Below are positions 1 through 9,904 of a DNA stretch of 16,836 nucleotides, one piece after another. This stretch comes from Opitutaceae bacterium (lineage in GTDB: Bacteria > Verrucomicrobiota > Verrucomicrobiia > Opitutales > Opitutaceae): positions 1 through 16,836 of the forward strand of contig JANXSC010000257.1 of NCBI GenBank assembly GCA_025352845.1, written 5' to 3'. The notes under the pieces were generated by a model. The model was given only the letters and a program-made list of their open reading frames with translations. It was not told the DNA's origin and did not search any database. The position numbers and the translations under genes are program-made. Position 1 is the first letter of the stretch, and each line of letters begins with the position of its first letter.

Positions 1-2
1 GC

Positions 3-236
3 GCTGACCGCGACTTGGAGCAAATCGTGCGTTTTCTCGCCCAGAAAAACCCGGCTGCGGCCGAGCGGCTCGGCCATGCCCTGCTCGACGACGCGCTGTC
101 GCTCACCCACCTGCCGAATCGCGGCGTAGCCGTGCGCGACCGGCCGGGTTACCGGCGCATTCTCCATCGCCCGTGGTTTCTCATCTACTATCGCATCGAC
201 GAAGCCCAGCGCACCGTCGACGTCGCCCGTATCTGA
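3..236 (+). CDS. ParE/RelE-family toxin, partial at window edge and probably C-terminally truncated
   Basis: This is the C-terminal portion of a type II toxin-antitoxin toxin of the RelE/ParE superfamily. The frame is open to the window edge (residues ADRD precede the first TTG at 15), so the true start and any antitoxin gene lie outside. Family features visible are the amphipathic helix pattern 'RDLEQIVRFLAQKNP', 'AAAERLG', and the core strands 'RRILHRPWFLIYYRID'. ParE-type members act on DNA gyrase and RelE-type on ribosome-bound mRNA; which applies here cannot be told. The protein ends at 'VDVARI' followed by TGA at 234-236, while relatives usually continue with a tryptophan-containing strand like 'RFWHAARQ'. 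The same frame after the TGA reads DARQNPAGF and stays open to 293, so the stop looks like a TGG-to-TGA change. The family call is fairly secure; the nonsense interpretation is inference. Confidence 0.7.
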   Translation, partial: ADRDLEQIVRFLAQKNPAAAERLGHALLDDALSLTHLPNRGVAVRDRPGYRRILHRPWFLIYYRIDEAQRTVDVARI

Positions 237-365
237 GATGCCCGGCAGAATCCGGCGGGATTTTCTCTGCCGGCTCAGTGGCAGCATTCTTGAGGACTAC
301 TTTGGCCACGAACATCCCATTGACGAAGTCACCGGTGCCGATTTGGCAAAAATTGTTTCGGCCTA

Positions 366-1346
366 TCACGGATCACGGCTCGCGAGATAGGCGGAGATCG
401 CGATCATGTCGTCGAGGGTGAGGTTGGCGACGACGGCTTTCATCAGGAGCGTGCTCGGGCCGGTGCGCGTGCCTTGCTGCACGTCGTAGAGCTGGCGCAG
501 GAGATAGCTCGGGGAGCGGCCGGCGAGGCGCGGCACATCGAGGAGGCCTTTCATTTCCGGGCCGTGGCAGGTGACGCACACCTGGGTTTTGCCGCCACTG
601 CCGGTGTTCACCAAATCCGCGCCGCGCTTCAGGCTGCCGGGCGGCACGTAGGCGATATAAGGCGTGCGCGAATCGCGATCCTCGAAACGCTCAAGTTCGT
701 CGGGCACCTCGATGATGCGGTGGCCGAGCGGCTCGGTGCCACCGCCGGGCGCGCGGGCAAGAATCGTCCCGGCGACGACGGACTTCGGGGCCGTCGCCGA
801 CTCGACGACCTTCACGAAGGTCTGCGGTTTCAGCGCCGCGAAATAAATCGCCGCCGCCTCGACCTCGGCCTCGCTCGCCGCCTTGGCGACGAGAATCATG
901 TTGTTTTGCGGGCCGCGTTTCGGTTCGGAGCCGGGCCGCTCGCCGTTCTTGAACGCGAGCATCTGCTGCTTGATGTAGTTCACGGGCAAGCCGGCGAGGC
1001 TCGCGTTTTCCGGGCGGCCCACACCCGTCGGCAAATGGCAGTAGCCGCACGCCCACACCTGCGGCTCACGTCCCTTCCGCACGATGTCGGGCATCGCGGG
1101 ATGTTCCTCCGGGTGCCAGTCGGGAATCTCGCTCGCGTGCGCCTTGAGCTGCTCGCGCGTGAGCGCGACCGTGCTGTCGGGCACCCGCTTCGGCCGGCCG
1201 TCATCCGGCGCCACCGGAATCGCGGACGCGCCAGGAGCCGCAACCGGATAGGCCCAGATCGGAACATCGGCCGCAGCCAGCGTCGCAGTCGATGCGAGGG
1301 TGAGAACGGCGAGCGAGCAGAGGGGCGACGGGATTTTCATGCGCAC
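366..1346 (-). CDS. Exported di-haem cytochrome c (c4/c553-like)
   Basis: A 326-residue periplasmic electron carrier with two covalent haem sites. An N-terminal signal peptide (residues 3-27, hydrophobic core 'LAVLTLASTATLAAA') precedes two cytochrome c domains. Haem-binding motifs are CGYCH at 100-104 and CVTCH at 257-261; M150 and M302 are plausible distal ligands. Each domain carries the class I C-terminal helix, with 'EAAAIYFAAL' near 163-172 and 'DDMIAISAYLAS' near 312-323. The architecture resembles cytochrome c4, longer than the usual ~200 residues because of a 60-residue N-terminal extension and an inter-domain insert. Its redox partner cannot be deduced. The gene lies 74 bp downstream of the B12-receptor gene on the same strand with no convincing terminator between them, so it may be cotranscribed. 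The GTG at 1346 is given as start; an ATG at 1340 is equally possible. A GGGAG lies 13 nt before the GTG and 19 nt before the ATG. Confidence 0.85.
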   Translation of the reverse strand: MRMKIPSPLCSLAVLTLASTATLAAADVPIWAYPVAAPGASAIPVAPDDGRPKRVPDSTVALTREQLKAHASEIPDWHPEEHPAMPDIVRKGREPQVWACGYCHLPTGVGRPENASLAGLPVNYIKQQMLAFKNGERPGSEPKRGPQNNMILVAKAASEAEVEAAAIYFAALKPQTFVKVVESATAPKSVVAGTILARAPGGGTEPLGHRIIEVPDELERFEDRDSRTPYIAYVPPGSLKRGADLVNTGSGGKTQVCVTCHGPEMKGLLDVPRLAGRSPSYLLRQLYDVQQGTRTGPSTLLMKAVVANLTLDDMIAISAYLASRDP

Positions 1347-1420
1347 CGAAAAGGAAAAACTCCCTCGACCGCAAAGTCGATAAGGCTGAGCGCGTCAGCG
1401 ATGACGATTTTCAACACGAG

Positions 1421-3274
1421 TCAGAACCTCCATTCCACTCCTCCAAAAGCCCCGAAGCCGAGCGCGGGGTAGCCGTTCACTTCCTCGTATTTCTCGTTGA
1501 GGAGATTTTCGAGGCGCAGCTTCACCGCGAGACGCGGCGTCGCCTGCCACGCGGTGTAGAGGCGGGCGACGGTGTAATCCTCGGCGTCGATTTGGCGGAA
1601 AGTTTTTGCATCCACGTCGCGACGGTGCGCCGCGAAAGTCACGCCGGCGCCGGTGCTGAGGCCGCGACCGAAGTCGTGCCACGCATCGACACTGCCGCTC
1701 TGACGCGGGCGGCGCAGGAGGCGCGCGCGCGTCGTGAGGTTGTCGGCTTCGAGGTAGGTGAAGCTCGCGCGCAAGGTCGTCGCACCCGGGAATTCAAACT
1801 TCGCGGAGAGCTCCGCGCCGCGCGTGCGGGCGCGCTGGATGTTTTCCACGCTGCGGAAACTCGGCGTGCTCGCGATGAGGTCGCGAAAATCCGTGTTGAA
1901 CCACGTCGCGCTCAGCGTGCCGCGTCGGTTGGCGAAATAATAATCCGCGCCCGCATCCCAGCCGCGCGCGCGCTCGGCGCGGAGGTTCGGATTGCCGACG
2001 TAGAACGCGCTCTGCCCGTAGAGATCCAAAAAACTCGGCGAGCGAAAGGCCGTGCCGTAGCTCGCGCGGAGCTTGAGTGCTTTTGGAACAGCGAGCCAAG
2101 CCGCGGTCGCGCGGCCGGTCGTGGCGCGGCCGAAGGTGTCGAAGTCGTCGCTGCGCAGGCCGCCCGTGAGGAAAACATTTTCCGCTGGCGACCACTCGTC
2201 CTGCGCGAACACCGCGAGCAGCGCCTGCTTCTTGTTGATGTTTCCGAAGCCAGTGTTGCGCGTGTGATTCGCCTCGGCCGTGAGACCCGCCGTCACACGA
2301 TGCCGCTCGATGCCGGTGTAGCTCGTCTGCACGTCCAGGACGCCACGGCGATTTTTCACGACGGTAAACGCAGTCGCGCGACCCGCGCGCGGGCTCTCCG
2401 CGACAAAGCGCCGATCCTGCCCGCCGAGGACGGCGTGTGCCGTCCACGCGCGCGCCAGCTTCAGATCGACGAAGGCCGTCGCGAGCACGTTGTCCTCGCG
2501 CTCCTCGTTGTCGGGATCGTTGGTGTAGCGGTCACCGGGCGAGCCATACACGCCGTGAAACCAGCGCACCGTGCCGCCGATGCTCACGCGCTCGTTGAGC
2601 GTGCGGTCGAGGCGGAGAACTGTGTTGGCGGAGTCGAAGGCATTGTTCGCGCGCTCGTTGTCGGTGTGGCCGCCCTGCGCCGAGAAACTCCACGCATTGG
2701 CCCCGCGTTCGCCTTGCGCTGAGAGCGAGCCCTGCACGGTGCCGAAGCTGCCAGCCTCGACGACCACGCGTCCGCTCGGCGCGCCCGCACCGCGCTGCGC
2801 GCGCAGCGACACCACGCCGCCGATCGCCTCGCCGCCGTAGAGCGTGCTCTGCGGCCCGTGCGCGATCTCGAGGCTGTCGCACGCACCGACGCACGCGCCG
2901 CCGAGGAAGATCTGGTAGTCGGTGTTGGGCTCGTTGAGCCGCAGGCCATCGACGAGGAAGAGGGTCTGGTTGGAGTTCGCGCCGCGCAGAAAGAGCGAGG
3001 TCGCCGCCCCGCTCGCGCCCGAAGCAAACAGCGGCGCACCCGCCATCGAGCCGAGCGCATCGGCGAGCGAGCTGACCTGCTGCCGCGCCAGATCGGCGGC
3101 GGAGATTACATCGACCACAGAGCCGAGCGTCTGCGCATCGACGGGTGTGCGCGTGGCCGTCGTGACGACCGGCGAGAGTTGGGTCTGCGCCCATGCCGAG
3201 GGATGTGACGCGACAAGACCCGCGAGGGTAAAAGCGAGGCGCGCGAAGCGCCCCGAAACGGAAGGGTATTTCAT
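1421..3274 (-). CDS. btuB: TonB-dependent outer-membrane receptor, BtuB-like (cobalamin uptake)
   Basis: A 617-residue TonB-dependent receptor, the same size class as E. coli BtuB, that would import cobalamin or cobinamide across the outer membrane using TonB energy. A signal peptide ends near 'SAWAQ' (residue 30). A TonB-box-like segment 'LSPVVTTATRTP' (33-44) follows, like the 'DTLVVTA' region of BtuB. The plug domain covers about 45-160 with 'FLRGANSNQTLFLVDGLRLN' and 'GPQSTLYGGEAIGGVV'. A 22-strand-type barrel follows and ends in aromatic W615 and F617, as expected for outer-membrane assembly. Plug cysteines C128 and C132 may form a small disulfide loop. Substrate is inferred mainly from the cobalamin riboswitch in its leader and the divergent metH genes; the protein alone would only justify 'TonB receptor'. 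The start ATG at 3274 has only a weak upstream purine stretch (AGCAGAAACC). Confidence 0.88.
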   Translation of the reverse strand: MKYPSVSGRFARLAFTLAGLVASHPSAWAQTQLSPVVTTATRTPVDAQTLGSVVDVISAADLARQQVSSLADALGSMAGAPLFASGASGAATSLFLRGANSNQTLFLVDGLRLNEPNTDYQIFLGGACVGACDSLEIAHGPQSTLYGGEAIGGVVSLRAQRGAGAPSGRVVVEAGSFGTVQGSLSAQGERGANAWSFSAQGGHTDNERANNAFDSANTVLRLDRTLNERVSIGGTVRWFHGVYGSPGDRYTNDPDNEEREDNVLATAFVDLKLARAWTAHAVLGGQDRRFVAESPRAGRATAFTVVKNRRGVLDVQTSYTGIERHRVTAGLTAEANHTRNTGFGNINKKQALLAVFAQDEWSPAENVFLTGGLRSDDFDTFGRATTGRATAAWLAVPKALKLRASYGTAFRSPSFLDLYGQSAFYVGNPNLRAERARGWDAGADYYFANRRGTLSATWFNTDFRDLIASTPSFRSVENIQRARTRGAELSAKFEFPGATTLRASFTYLEADNLTTRARLLRRPRQSGSVDAWHDFGRGLSTGAGVTFAAHRRDVDAKTFRQIDAEDYTVARLYTAWQATPRLAVKLRLENLLNEKYEEVNGYPALGFGAFGGVEWRF

Positions 3275-3339
3275 AGGTTTCTGCTGCTGACGTAGGCGCC
3301 AAGAGCAGAATCGCGCACCGTTGCCGGCGCACGCCCACC

Positions 3340-3404
3340 CTCACGCTTCATTTTTGCGATGAAGTTTTCGCGTCGGCACCGCGCAATCGGCACCCCCGCG
3401 TGAG
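3340..3404 (-). promoter_or_regulatory. Possible expression-platform stem between riboswitch and btuB
   Basis: On the minus strand CTCACGC (3404-3398) is complementary to GCGTGAG (3346-3340), and a smaller hairpin CTTCA / TGAAG (3364-3360 with 3350-3346) lies inside. There is no U-run after either stem, so an intrinsic terminator is unlikely. A stem affecting translation or competing with the aptamer is possible but unproven. Confidence 0.3.
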
Positions 3405-3408
3405 CGAT

Positions 3409-3640
3409 CCCCGGGCAGATGTTCGGACTCCGCATGTGTGCCGCGACCTGAGTCGCGGCGCCTCGCCCCCGCCTTCACCGCCGACGAATCGGAGATTGGC
3501 TTTGCTCCCGCTCACGCGAGATGGAGGTCTGTGATGCGTTACCGCAGCGCAACTGTGGCCGGTTTTCACGGCCTTCCCTGGTTCCGGAATCGGCAAAAGA
3601 ACGACTGACACCCGCACGGCACGCGAGCCGCGACACCGGC
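3409..3640 (-). promoter_or_regulatory. Cobalamin (B12) riboswitch in the btuB leader
   Basis: Read on the minus strand, this stretch has the order of conserved blocks of a cobalamin aptamer. It opens with a GGTGTC-type block near 3637. The core then reads AGGGAAGGCCGTGAAAACCG and CAGTTGCGCTGCGGTAAC (about 3540-3577). A peripheral stem carries GTGAAGGCGGGGGCGAGG. The B12-box-like end GGAGTCCGAACATCTGCCCG (about 3411-3430) matches the family form GGAG-C-GGA-ACC-TGCC. Known members lower expression of the downstream gene when adenosyl- or methylcobalamin is bound. Position, about 135 nt before the receptor start, fits this. Exact edges are estimated; a covariance-model search would fix them. 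Confidence 0.88.
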
Positions 3641-3696
3641 GCAAGTTCCAATCGTGTCAAAACGCATCAACGAATGCGGATGCGTGGATATGTCAC

Positions 3697-3724
3697 TTGC
3701 CAACCCCGTCCGCCACGCTAGTTT
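3697..3724 (+). promoter_or_regulatory. Possible sigma70-like promoter for metH, leaderless layout
   Basis: TTGCCA (3697-3702) and TAGTTT (3719-3724) are separated by 16 nt, and the metH ATG starts only 9 nt after the -10-like box. If used, transcription would begin at or within a few bases of the start codon, which agrees with the absence of a Shine-Dalgarno sequence there. The -10 match is modest. Confidence 0.35.
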
Positions 3725-3733
3725 GCCCGCGTC

Positions 3734-4819
3734 ATGAACCCGACTCAACCACGTCCGTCGGCCGAAGCGCAGGACGCCTTCCGCCGCCTATTCGCCTCCA
3801 AAATCGTCGTGCTCGACGGCGCGATGGGTTCGATGATCCAGACCTACAAACTGGAGGAACCCGATTTCCGCGGCACGCGTTTCAAGTCCCACTCCCACAA
3901 TCTCCAAGGCAACAACGACCTCCTCTCCCTCACGCGCCCAGACGTGATCGAAAAAATCCACAGCGACTACTTCGCCGCCGGCGCGGATATGGTGGAGACG
4001 AACACCTTTTCCAGCACCTCAATCGCACAAGCCGACTACCACCTCGAGCCCATCGTGCGTGAGCTCAACCTCGCCGCTGTCGCCTGCGCCCGCAGCGCCG
4101 CGCAGAAGGCCGAGGCCGCCTCGCCCGGCCGCCGCTGCTTCGTCGCCGGCGCCATCGGGCCGCTCAACCGCACGCTCTCCATGTCGCCCGATGTGAACCG
4201 GCCCGACTACCGCGCCGTCACCTGGGACCAAGTCGTCACCGCCTACACCGAGCAAATCGAGGCGCTGCTCGATGGCGGCGTGGATGCGCTGCTCGTCGAG
4301 ACGATCTTCGACACGCTCAATTCCAAGGCCGCGCTTTTTGCCATCGAACAAGTCTTCGATGCGCGAGGCGACGACGCCCGCGTGCCCGTGATGATCAGCG
4401 TGACGATCACCGATGCCTCGGGGCGCACGCTCTCGGGCCAGACGATCGGCGCGTTCTACACGAGCATCGCGCACGCGCAGCCGTTTTCCGTCGGCATTAA
4501 TTGCGCGCTTGGTGGCGCGGCGATGCGCCCCTACGTCGAGGAGCTCTCCCGCATCGCCGGGTGCTACACGACGTGCTACCCGAACGCCGGACTGCCGAAT
4601 GCGTTTGGCGGCTACGACGAAACGCCCGCCGACATGGCCAAGGTGCTCGATGATTTCGCCGCCCGCGGCTGGCTCAACATGGTCGGTGGTTGCTGCGGCT
4701 CCACGCCCGCGCACATCGCCGCCATCGCGGAGGCCGTGAAAGGCCGCGCCCCGCGGATGTTGCCGCAGGCCGCCCGCGCGCTGCGGCTCAGCGGCCTCGA
4801 ACCGCTCGCCGTCGCTTAA
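3734..4819 (+). CDS. metH: Methionine synthase, homocysteine-binding (zinc) subunit of a split MetH
   Basis: A 361-residue homocysteine S-methyltransferase-domain protein equal to the first module of cobalamin-dependent methionine synthase (EC 2.1.1.13). It opens with the hallmark 'VLDGAMGSMIQTYKLEEPDF' (27-45). The zinc ligands expected for the family are all present: C257 in 'VGINCALG' and the pair C320-C321 in 'MVGGCCGSTP'. Zinc activates homocysteine for methyl transfer from methylcobalamin. It ends 'RLSGLEPLAVA', where one-piece MetH proteins run into the folate-binding domain, so the break falls exactly at the inter-module linker. The partner with the remaining modules starts 92 bp downstream on the same strand. 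Together they total 1271 residues against about 1227 for E. coli MetH, so nothing is missing. The catalytic residues argue for a working split enzyme, not decay. Confidence 0.93.
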   Translation: MNPTQPRPSAEAQDAFRRLFASKIVVLDGAMGSMIQTYKLEEPDFRGTRFKSHSHNLQGNNDLLSLTRPDVIEKIHSDYFAAGADMVETNTFSSTSIAQADYHLEPIVRELNLAAVACARSAAQKAEAASPGRRCFVAGAIGPLNRTLSMSPDVNRPDYRAVTWDQVVTAYTEQIEALLDGGVDALLVETIFDTLNSKAALFAIEQVFDARGDDARVPVMISVTITDASGRTLSGQTIGAFYTSIAHAQPFSVGINCALGGAAMRPYVEELSRIAGCYTTCYPNAGLPNAFGGYDETPADMAKVLDDFAARGWLNMVGGCCGSTPAHIAAIAEAVKGRAPRMLPQAARALRLSGLEPLAVA

Positions 4820-4827
4820 TTCGCTCG

Positions 4828-4906
4828 AACCAAAAAGACACCGAGTCACGGCGACAGACGATTGCCTCCTTGGTCCATTTCTCTGTGTCTCTGTGCCTCT
4901 GTGGTT
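4828..4906. repeat. Dispersed-type intergenic repeat with imperfect inverted arms (CTCTGTG units)
   Basis: The gap between the metH halves is almost filled by a repeat. Its right arm (4880-4906) contains three CTCTGTG units at an exact 8-nt spacing (4881, 4889, 4897) and ends GTGGTT. Its left arm (4828-4858), starting AACCAAAAAGACACCGAGTC, resembles the reverse complement of the right arm, so the RNA could fold into a long imperfect hairpin. I recall closely similar 'ACAGAGGCACAGAGACACAG' stretches as frequent intergenic elements in environmental bacterial genomes; only one copy is visible here. Confidence 0.6.
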
Positions 4907-4911
4907 AATCC

Positions 4912-7644
<2,733 letters not shown>

Positions 7645-7680
7645 TTACGTTTCCCGTTCTTGCCACGCCGCAACTCAGGC

Positions 7681-7708
7681 TTGCGCACCCGATTTCAACG
7701 CCTACTTT
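7681..7708 (+). promoter_or_regulatory. Possible promoter of the small toxin-antitoxin-like pair, leaderless layout
   Basis: TTGCGC (7681-7686) and TACTTT (7703-7708) are separated by 16 nt, with the ATG of the 55-residue gene only 6 nt further. The layout matches the candidate metH promoter, including GCC directly after the -10-like box. No Shine-Dalgarno sequence precedes the ATG. Confidence 0.35.
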
Positions 7709-7714
7709 GCCTGC

Positions 7715-7882
7715 ATGACGGTGATGCTTGCCAAGCCCACGGAGAAACAAGTGCAGGTGGAAATCCGCGCCATGAAGGCAGCGGGGAAGCGCATCAACGC
7801 CACCCCCGCTAGCGCAAAGGCTTTTCTACTGAAGCACGGCTTCATCACCAAAGCCGGGAAGCTTCACCCGCGTTACCGCTGA
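7715..7882 (+). CDS. Small 55-residue protein, candidate antitoxin of the downstream ART-like protein
   Basis: A short basic protein, MTVMLAKPTEKQ..., ending 'FLLKHGFITKAGKLHPRYR'. The C-terminal pattern 'A.AFLLKHG..TK.GKL...YR' recalls small conserved hypothetical proteins found beside putative toxins in other bacteria; I cannot name a family. The frame extends upstream of 7715, but those codons overlap the end of metH and the candidate -10 box. ATG at 7715 is therefore preferred; ATG at 7724 is an alternative. The stop at 7880-7882 lies 1 nt before the ATG of the next gene, implying cotranscription and translational coupling. Small-gene-first order fits an antitoxin, but no DNA-binding motif is certain. 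Confidence 0.6.
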   Translation: MTVMLAKPTEKQVQVEIRAMKAAGKRINATPASAKAFLLKHGFITKAGKLHPRYR

Positions 7883-7883
7883 C

Positions 7884-8477
7884 ATGTATGCCTCCGCTTT
7901 CGTGCTCGGCTTTCACGGCTGCGACGAAAGCGTCGGCGAGCGGATACTCGCGGGCCATGAGTATCTCGCCCCGAGCACCAACGACTACGACTGGCTGGGG
8001 CACGGAATTTATTTTTGGGAAAACAATCCCGAACGTGCGCTGCAATGGGCGAAGTTTCTCGCGCGGCATTCGCCGAAATCGCGCAATCGCATCGCCAAGC
8101 CGTTCATCATCGGTGCCATCATCGATCTCGGAAACTGCCTGGACCTGACCGAGGCTTCTTCGCTTGGCTTGGTTCGAAGCGGCTTCGACGACATGCGCCA
8201 CGGGCTTGAATCGAACGGCCTCAACCTGCCCAAGAACGAGCCCGGTGCCAGAGGCGACAAGGATCTGCTCAAGCGGAAACTCGATTGTGCTGTGATCAAC
8301 TACGTCCACGCGATGCGGAGCGACGACGCCAACCTGAAACCATTCGACAGTGTTCGCGGCGCATTCTTCGAGGGCGAGCCACTCTATACGGGGGCCAAAA
8401 TCATGGCCCGAACTCACATTCAGGTCTGCGTTCGCAGTCGCTCGTCCATTCGCGGTTACTTCCGCCCCATCTCCTGA
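7884..8477 (+). CDS. Conserved protein with ADP-ribosyltransferase-like signature, candidate toxin
   Basis: A 197-residue soluble protein with no signal peptide or membrane segment. Three conserved-looking blocks are visible: 'LGFHGCDESVGERILAG' (8-24), 'DYDWLGHGIYFWENNPERA' (34-52), and 'FFEGEPLYTGAKIMARTHIQ' (161-180). Their order and spacing fit the H-Y-E triad of diphtheria-toxin-like ADP-ribosyltransferases: H11 for NAD binding, Y43 for stacking, and E163 or E165 as the catalytic acid. Similar 'FHG...GHGIYFWE' proteins exist widely as hypothetical proteins, and DUF3990-type predicted toxins share the theme. Pairing with an upstream 55-residue gene at 1-nt spacing suggests a type II-like toxin-antitoxin module. 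The target (protein, RNA or DNA) is unknown, and the ART call is inference from motifs. A second ATG at 7888 is out of frame. Confidence 0.65.
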   Translation: MYASAFVLGFHGCDESVGERILAGHEYLAPSTNDYDWLGHGIYFWENNPERALQWAKFLARHSPKSRNRIAKPFIIGAIIDLGNCLDLTEASSLGLVRSGFDDMRHGLESNGLNLPKNEPGARGDKDLLKRKLDCAVINYVHAMRSDDANLKPFDSVRGAFFEGEPLYTGAKIMARTHIQVCVRSRSSIRGYFRPIS

Positions 8478-8586
8478 GGTTGCCCTTGCATTTCGCTGGG
8501 TGCGTAGCGCGCTCCGCGATGGCTGGCAGCAATCAACTTGACCGCAATGCCCGGCCGTAGCCTGCTGAAGCCAGCCCCAAACGATC

Positions 8587-9882
8587 ATGTCCTCTGCCGC
8601 GACGACACCCAATTTCGGTCATCGTCTGACCGGGTTTGCCAGCCTTGCCCTCGTTACTCTCTGCGGCGTCGCATTCCTGATGGCCGGCTGCTCTCCGCAT
8701 CCATCCGCGAGCGATGGTGAGCGAGTCATCAAAGAGCAGATAACCCGTGAATCACAGGGCCGTATCACCCTCATTAGCTTTCAAAAAGTGAACGGTCAGG
8801 ATGGCGAGCTGATGGGCACGAAGCTGTATGCGCTCGAATTCACGGCGCAAATTCAGTTTGCCGAGGACTGCAAGTGGCTCACCGGCCCATTCGGCTCTCA
8901 ACTCAGCTTCGCCACGAGCCAACCGGTTCCACAGCCAAAATCCGGGTTTAGTTGGAACAGCTTTCTGGACGGCACCACGAACCCCGGCACACTCGTGAAG
9001 AAAGGGCAGAAGGCCACGCTCACCGGAGCACTCCGCTACGTGAAAAAAGAGAACGGTTGGTCGGCAGAGGGTGTTCAGTTAACCAAAGCGGAACTCGGTC
9101 CTGCGGCATCGACAACCGTCGAAAATCAGCCCGCAGGGAAGCGCGACTCATCAGCGGAAATGGATCTCAAGTTCGTGAAATTGACGGACGCTACGCTCGT
9201 GGGAAACTGGCTGTGTGTGACACCATACGAGGGGGATAGAGTAGGGGTGCATTCGAAAGATCTTCCCGAAATTTGGTGTTTCAAAGCAGACCATACGTTT
9301 GGGTATGGCCCTGATGGCGTTTTTCAGCACAGCCCTTTTCATCAATTTGTTTGGTCTAAAAAAGATGAGCCGCCAGTCACTTGGAAAATTGTTTCGCCAC
9401 TCCAAGCAGTGCGCGTGGGTGTGGACCAAGATGATCGCCGTCTTGCGCCAATAGTGAGGTTAACTGAAAATAGCATGACGTGGATTGATGCCTCGGGACT
9501 GTTGCCAGCCGACTTTCAGATTGCCGCACAAACAGGCCATCACAAGGACGAGCTACGGTTCACCCGCCTTTCGCCAAAGGCCATCACACCGGAACTGCGC
9601 GCGAAATTCAAAGCCGAGGGTGAAGCCCAAGCCATAATAGACAACCTCGTGAGTATTTCGGCCGCCGCCGGAAGGTTCCTTTTTCTAAACAGTGGAGTGG
9701 CAACCGTTCGTTATGAGCAGCTACTCAAACCAGGCATATTAGGGAACAATGGGATGCAGCCCATAGCTCCTGTCTCAGGAGAAGATTACTCGACTGTCGA
9801 AGTGAAACAAGGACAGCCAATCCAAGTGCGAACCGCTGACGGGCGAATCATCACCTACAACCGCCCGGCGGCGAGGCGGTAA
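8587..9882 (+). CDS. Lipoprotein-like protein with lipocalin-like middle and pilin-like C-terminus
   Basis: A 431-residue exported protein of unknown function. A hydrophobic leader (17-34) ends in 'FLMAGC', a near-lipobox that would lipidate C35, although M at -3 is not ideal. Residues about 40-175 resemble a small alpha/beta domain ('ERVIKEQITRESQGRITLISF', 'LYALEFTAQIQF'). Residues about 200-330 include 'LVGNWLCVTPYEGD', reminiscent of lipocalin-like or META-type 'GxW' openings. Residues 346-431 ('IIDNLVSISAAAGRFLFLNS...VRYEQLL...PVSGEDYSTVEVKQGQPI') resemble the distal region of verrucomicrobial type IV pilin-like proteins, without the N-terminal prepilin helix. Base composition is clearly less GC-rich from about 9170 to 9880 than in neighbouring genes, suggesting different ancestry. 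No Shine-Dalgarno is seen at the ATG. The domain calls are recollection-based and tentative. Confidence 0.7.
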   Translation: MSSAATTPNFGHRLTGFASLALVTLCGVAFLMAGCSPHPSASDGERVIKEQITRESQGRITLISFQKVNGQDGELMGTKLYALEFTAQIQFAEDCKWLTGPFGSQLSFATSQPVPQPKSGFSWNSFLDGTTNPGTLVKKGQKATLTGALRYVKKENGWSAEGVQLTKAELGPAASTTVENQPAGKRDSSAEMDLKFVKLTDATLVGNWLCVTPYEGDRVGVHSKDLPEIWCFKADHTFGYGPDGVFQHSPFHQFVWSKKDEPPVTWKIVSPLQAVRVGVDQDDRRLAPIVRLTENSMTWIDASGLLPADFQIAAQTGHHKDELRFTRLSPKAITPELRAKFKAEGEAQAIIDNLVSISAAAGRFLFLNSGVATVRYEQLLKPGILGNNGMQPIAPVSGEDYSTVEVKQGQPIQVRTADGRIITYNRPAARR

Positions 9883-9904
9883 GCTGCGACCGAGGTTCCG
9901 CCGA

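Larger units (their letters stand above)
3275..3733. other. 459-bp intergenic region between btuB and metH
   Basis: This divergent gap has no convincing protein gene. It holds the leftward cobalamin riboswitch (about 3409-3640), the leftward leader between riboswitch and btuB start (3275-3408), and a possible rightward promoter for metH close to 3697-3724. Short open frames across it are interrupted and overlap the conserved RNA, so they are not reported as genes. I found no clear -10/-35 pair at the right distance for the riboswitch transcript; a TTGACA at 3660-3655 (minus strand) has no matching -10 element. Confidence 0.7.

Noticed and set aside
238..390. 50-residue rightward frame (MPGRIRRDFLCRLSG...)
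   Set aside because: Overlaps the toxin extension and the cytochrome 3' end, has no ribosome site or known family; the tail 'DEVTGADLAKIVSAYHGS' looks protein-like but is not enough.
1365..1399. Hairpins TCGAC/GTCGA and GCTGA/TCAGC between btuB and the cytochrome gene as a terminator
   Set aside because: Stems are only 5 bp, and the short T-run on the minus strand is separated from them by about 10 nt, so termination is not supported.
474..1472. 332-residue rightward frame opposite the cytochrome gene
   Set aside because: Arginine/alanine-rich shadow of a GC-rich gene; the opposite strand encodes a signal peptide and two haem motifs.
1592..2722. 376-residue rightward frame opposite btuB
   Set aside because: Low-complexity R/A/E-rich translation with no domain; mirrors codon bias of the receptor gene.
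3655..3660. TTGACA on the minus strand as -35 of the btuB transcript
   Set aside because: A -10 at 17 nt would fall inside the aptamer (GGTGTC) and does not resemble TATAAT.
8478..8586. Possible attC-like or repeat element between the ART-like gene and the lipoprotein gene
   Set aside because: No matching core-site pair (RYYYAAC with GTTRRRY) or convincing inverted arms were found.
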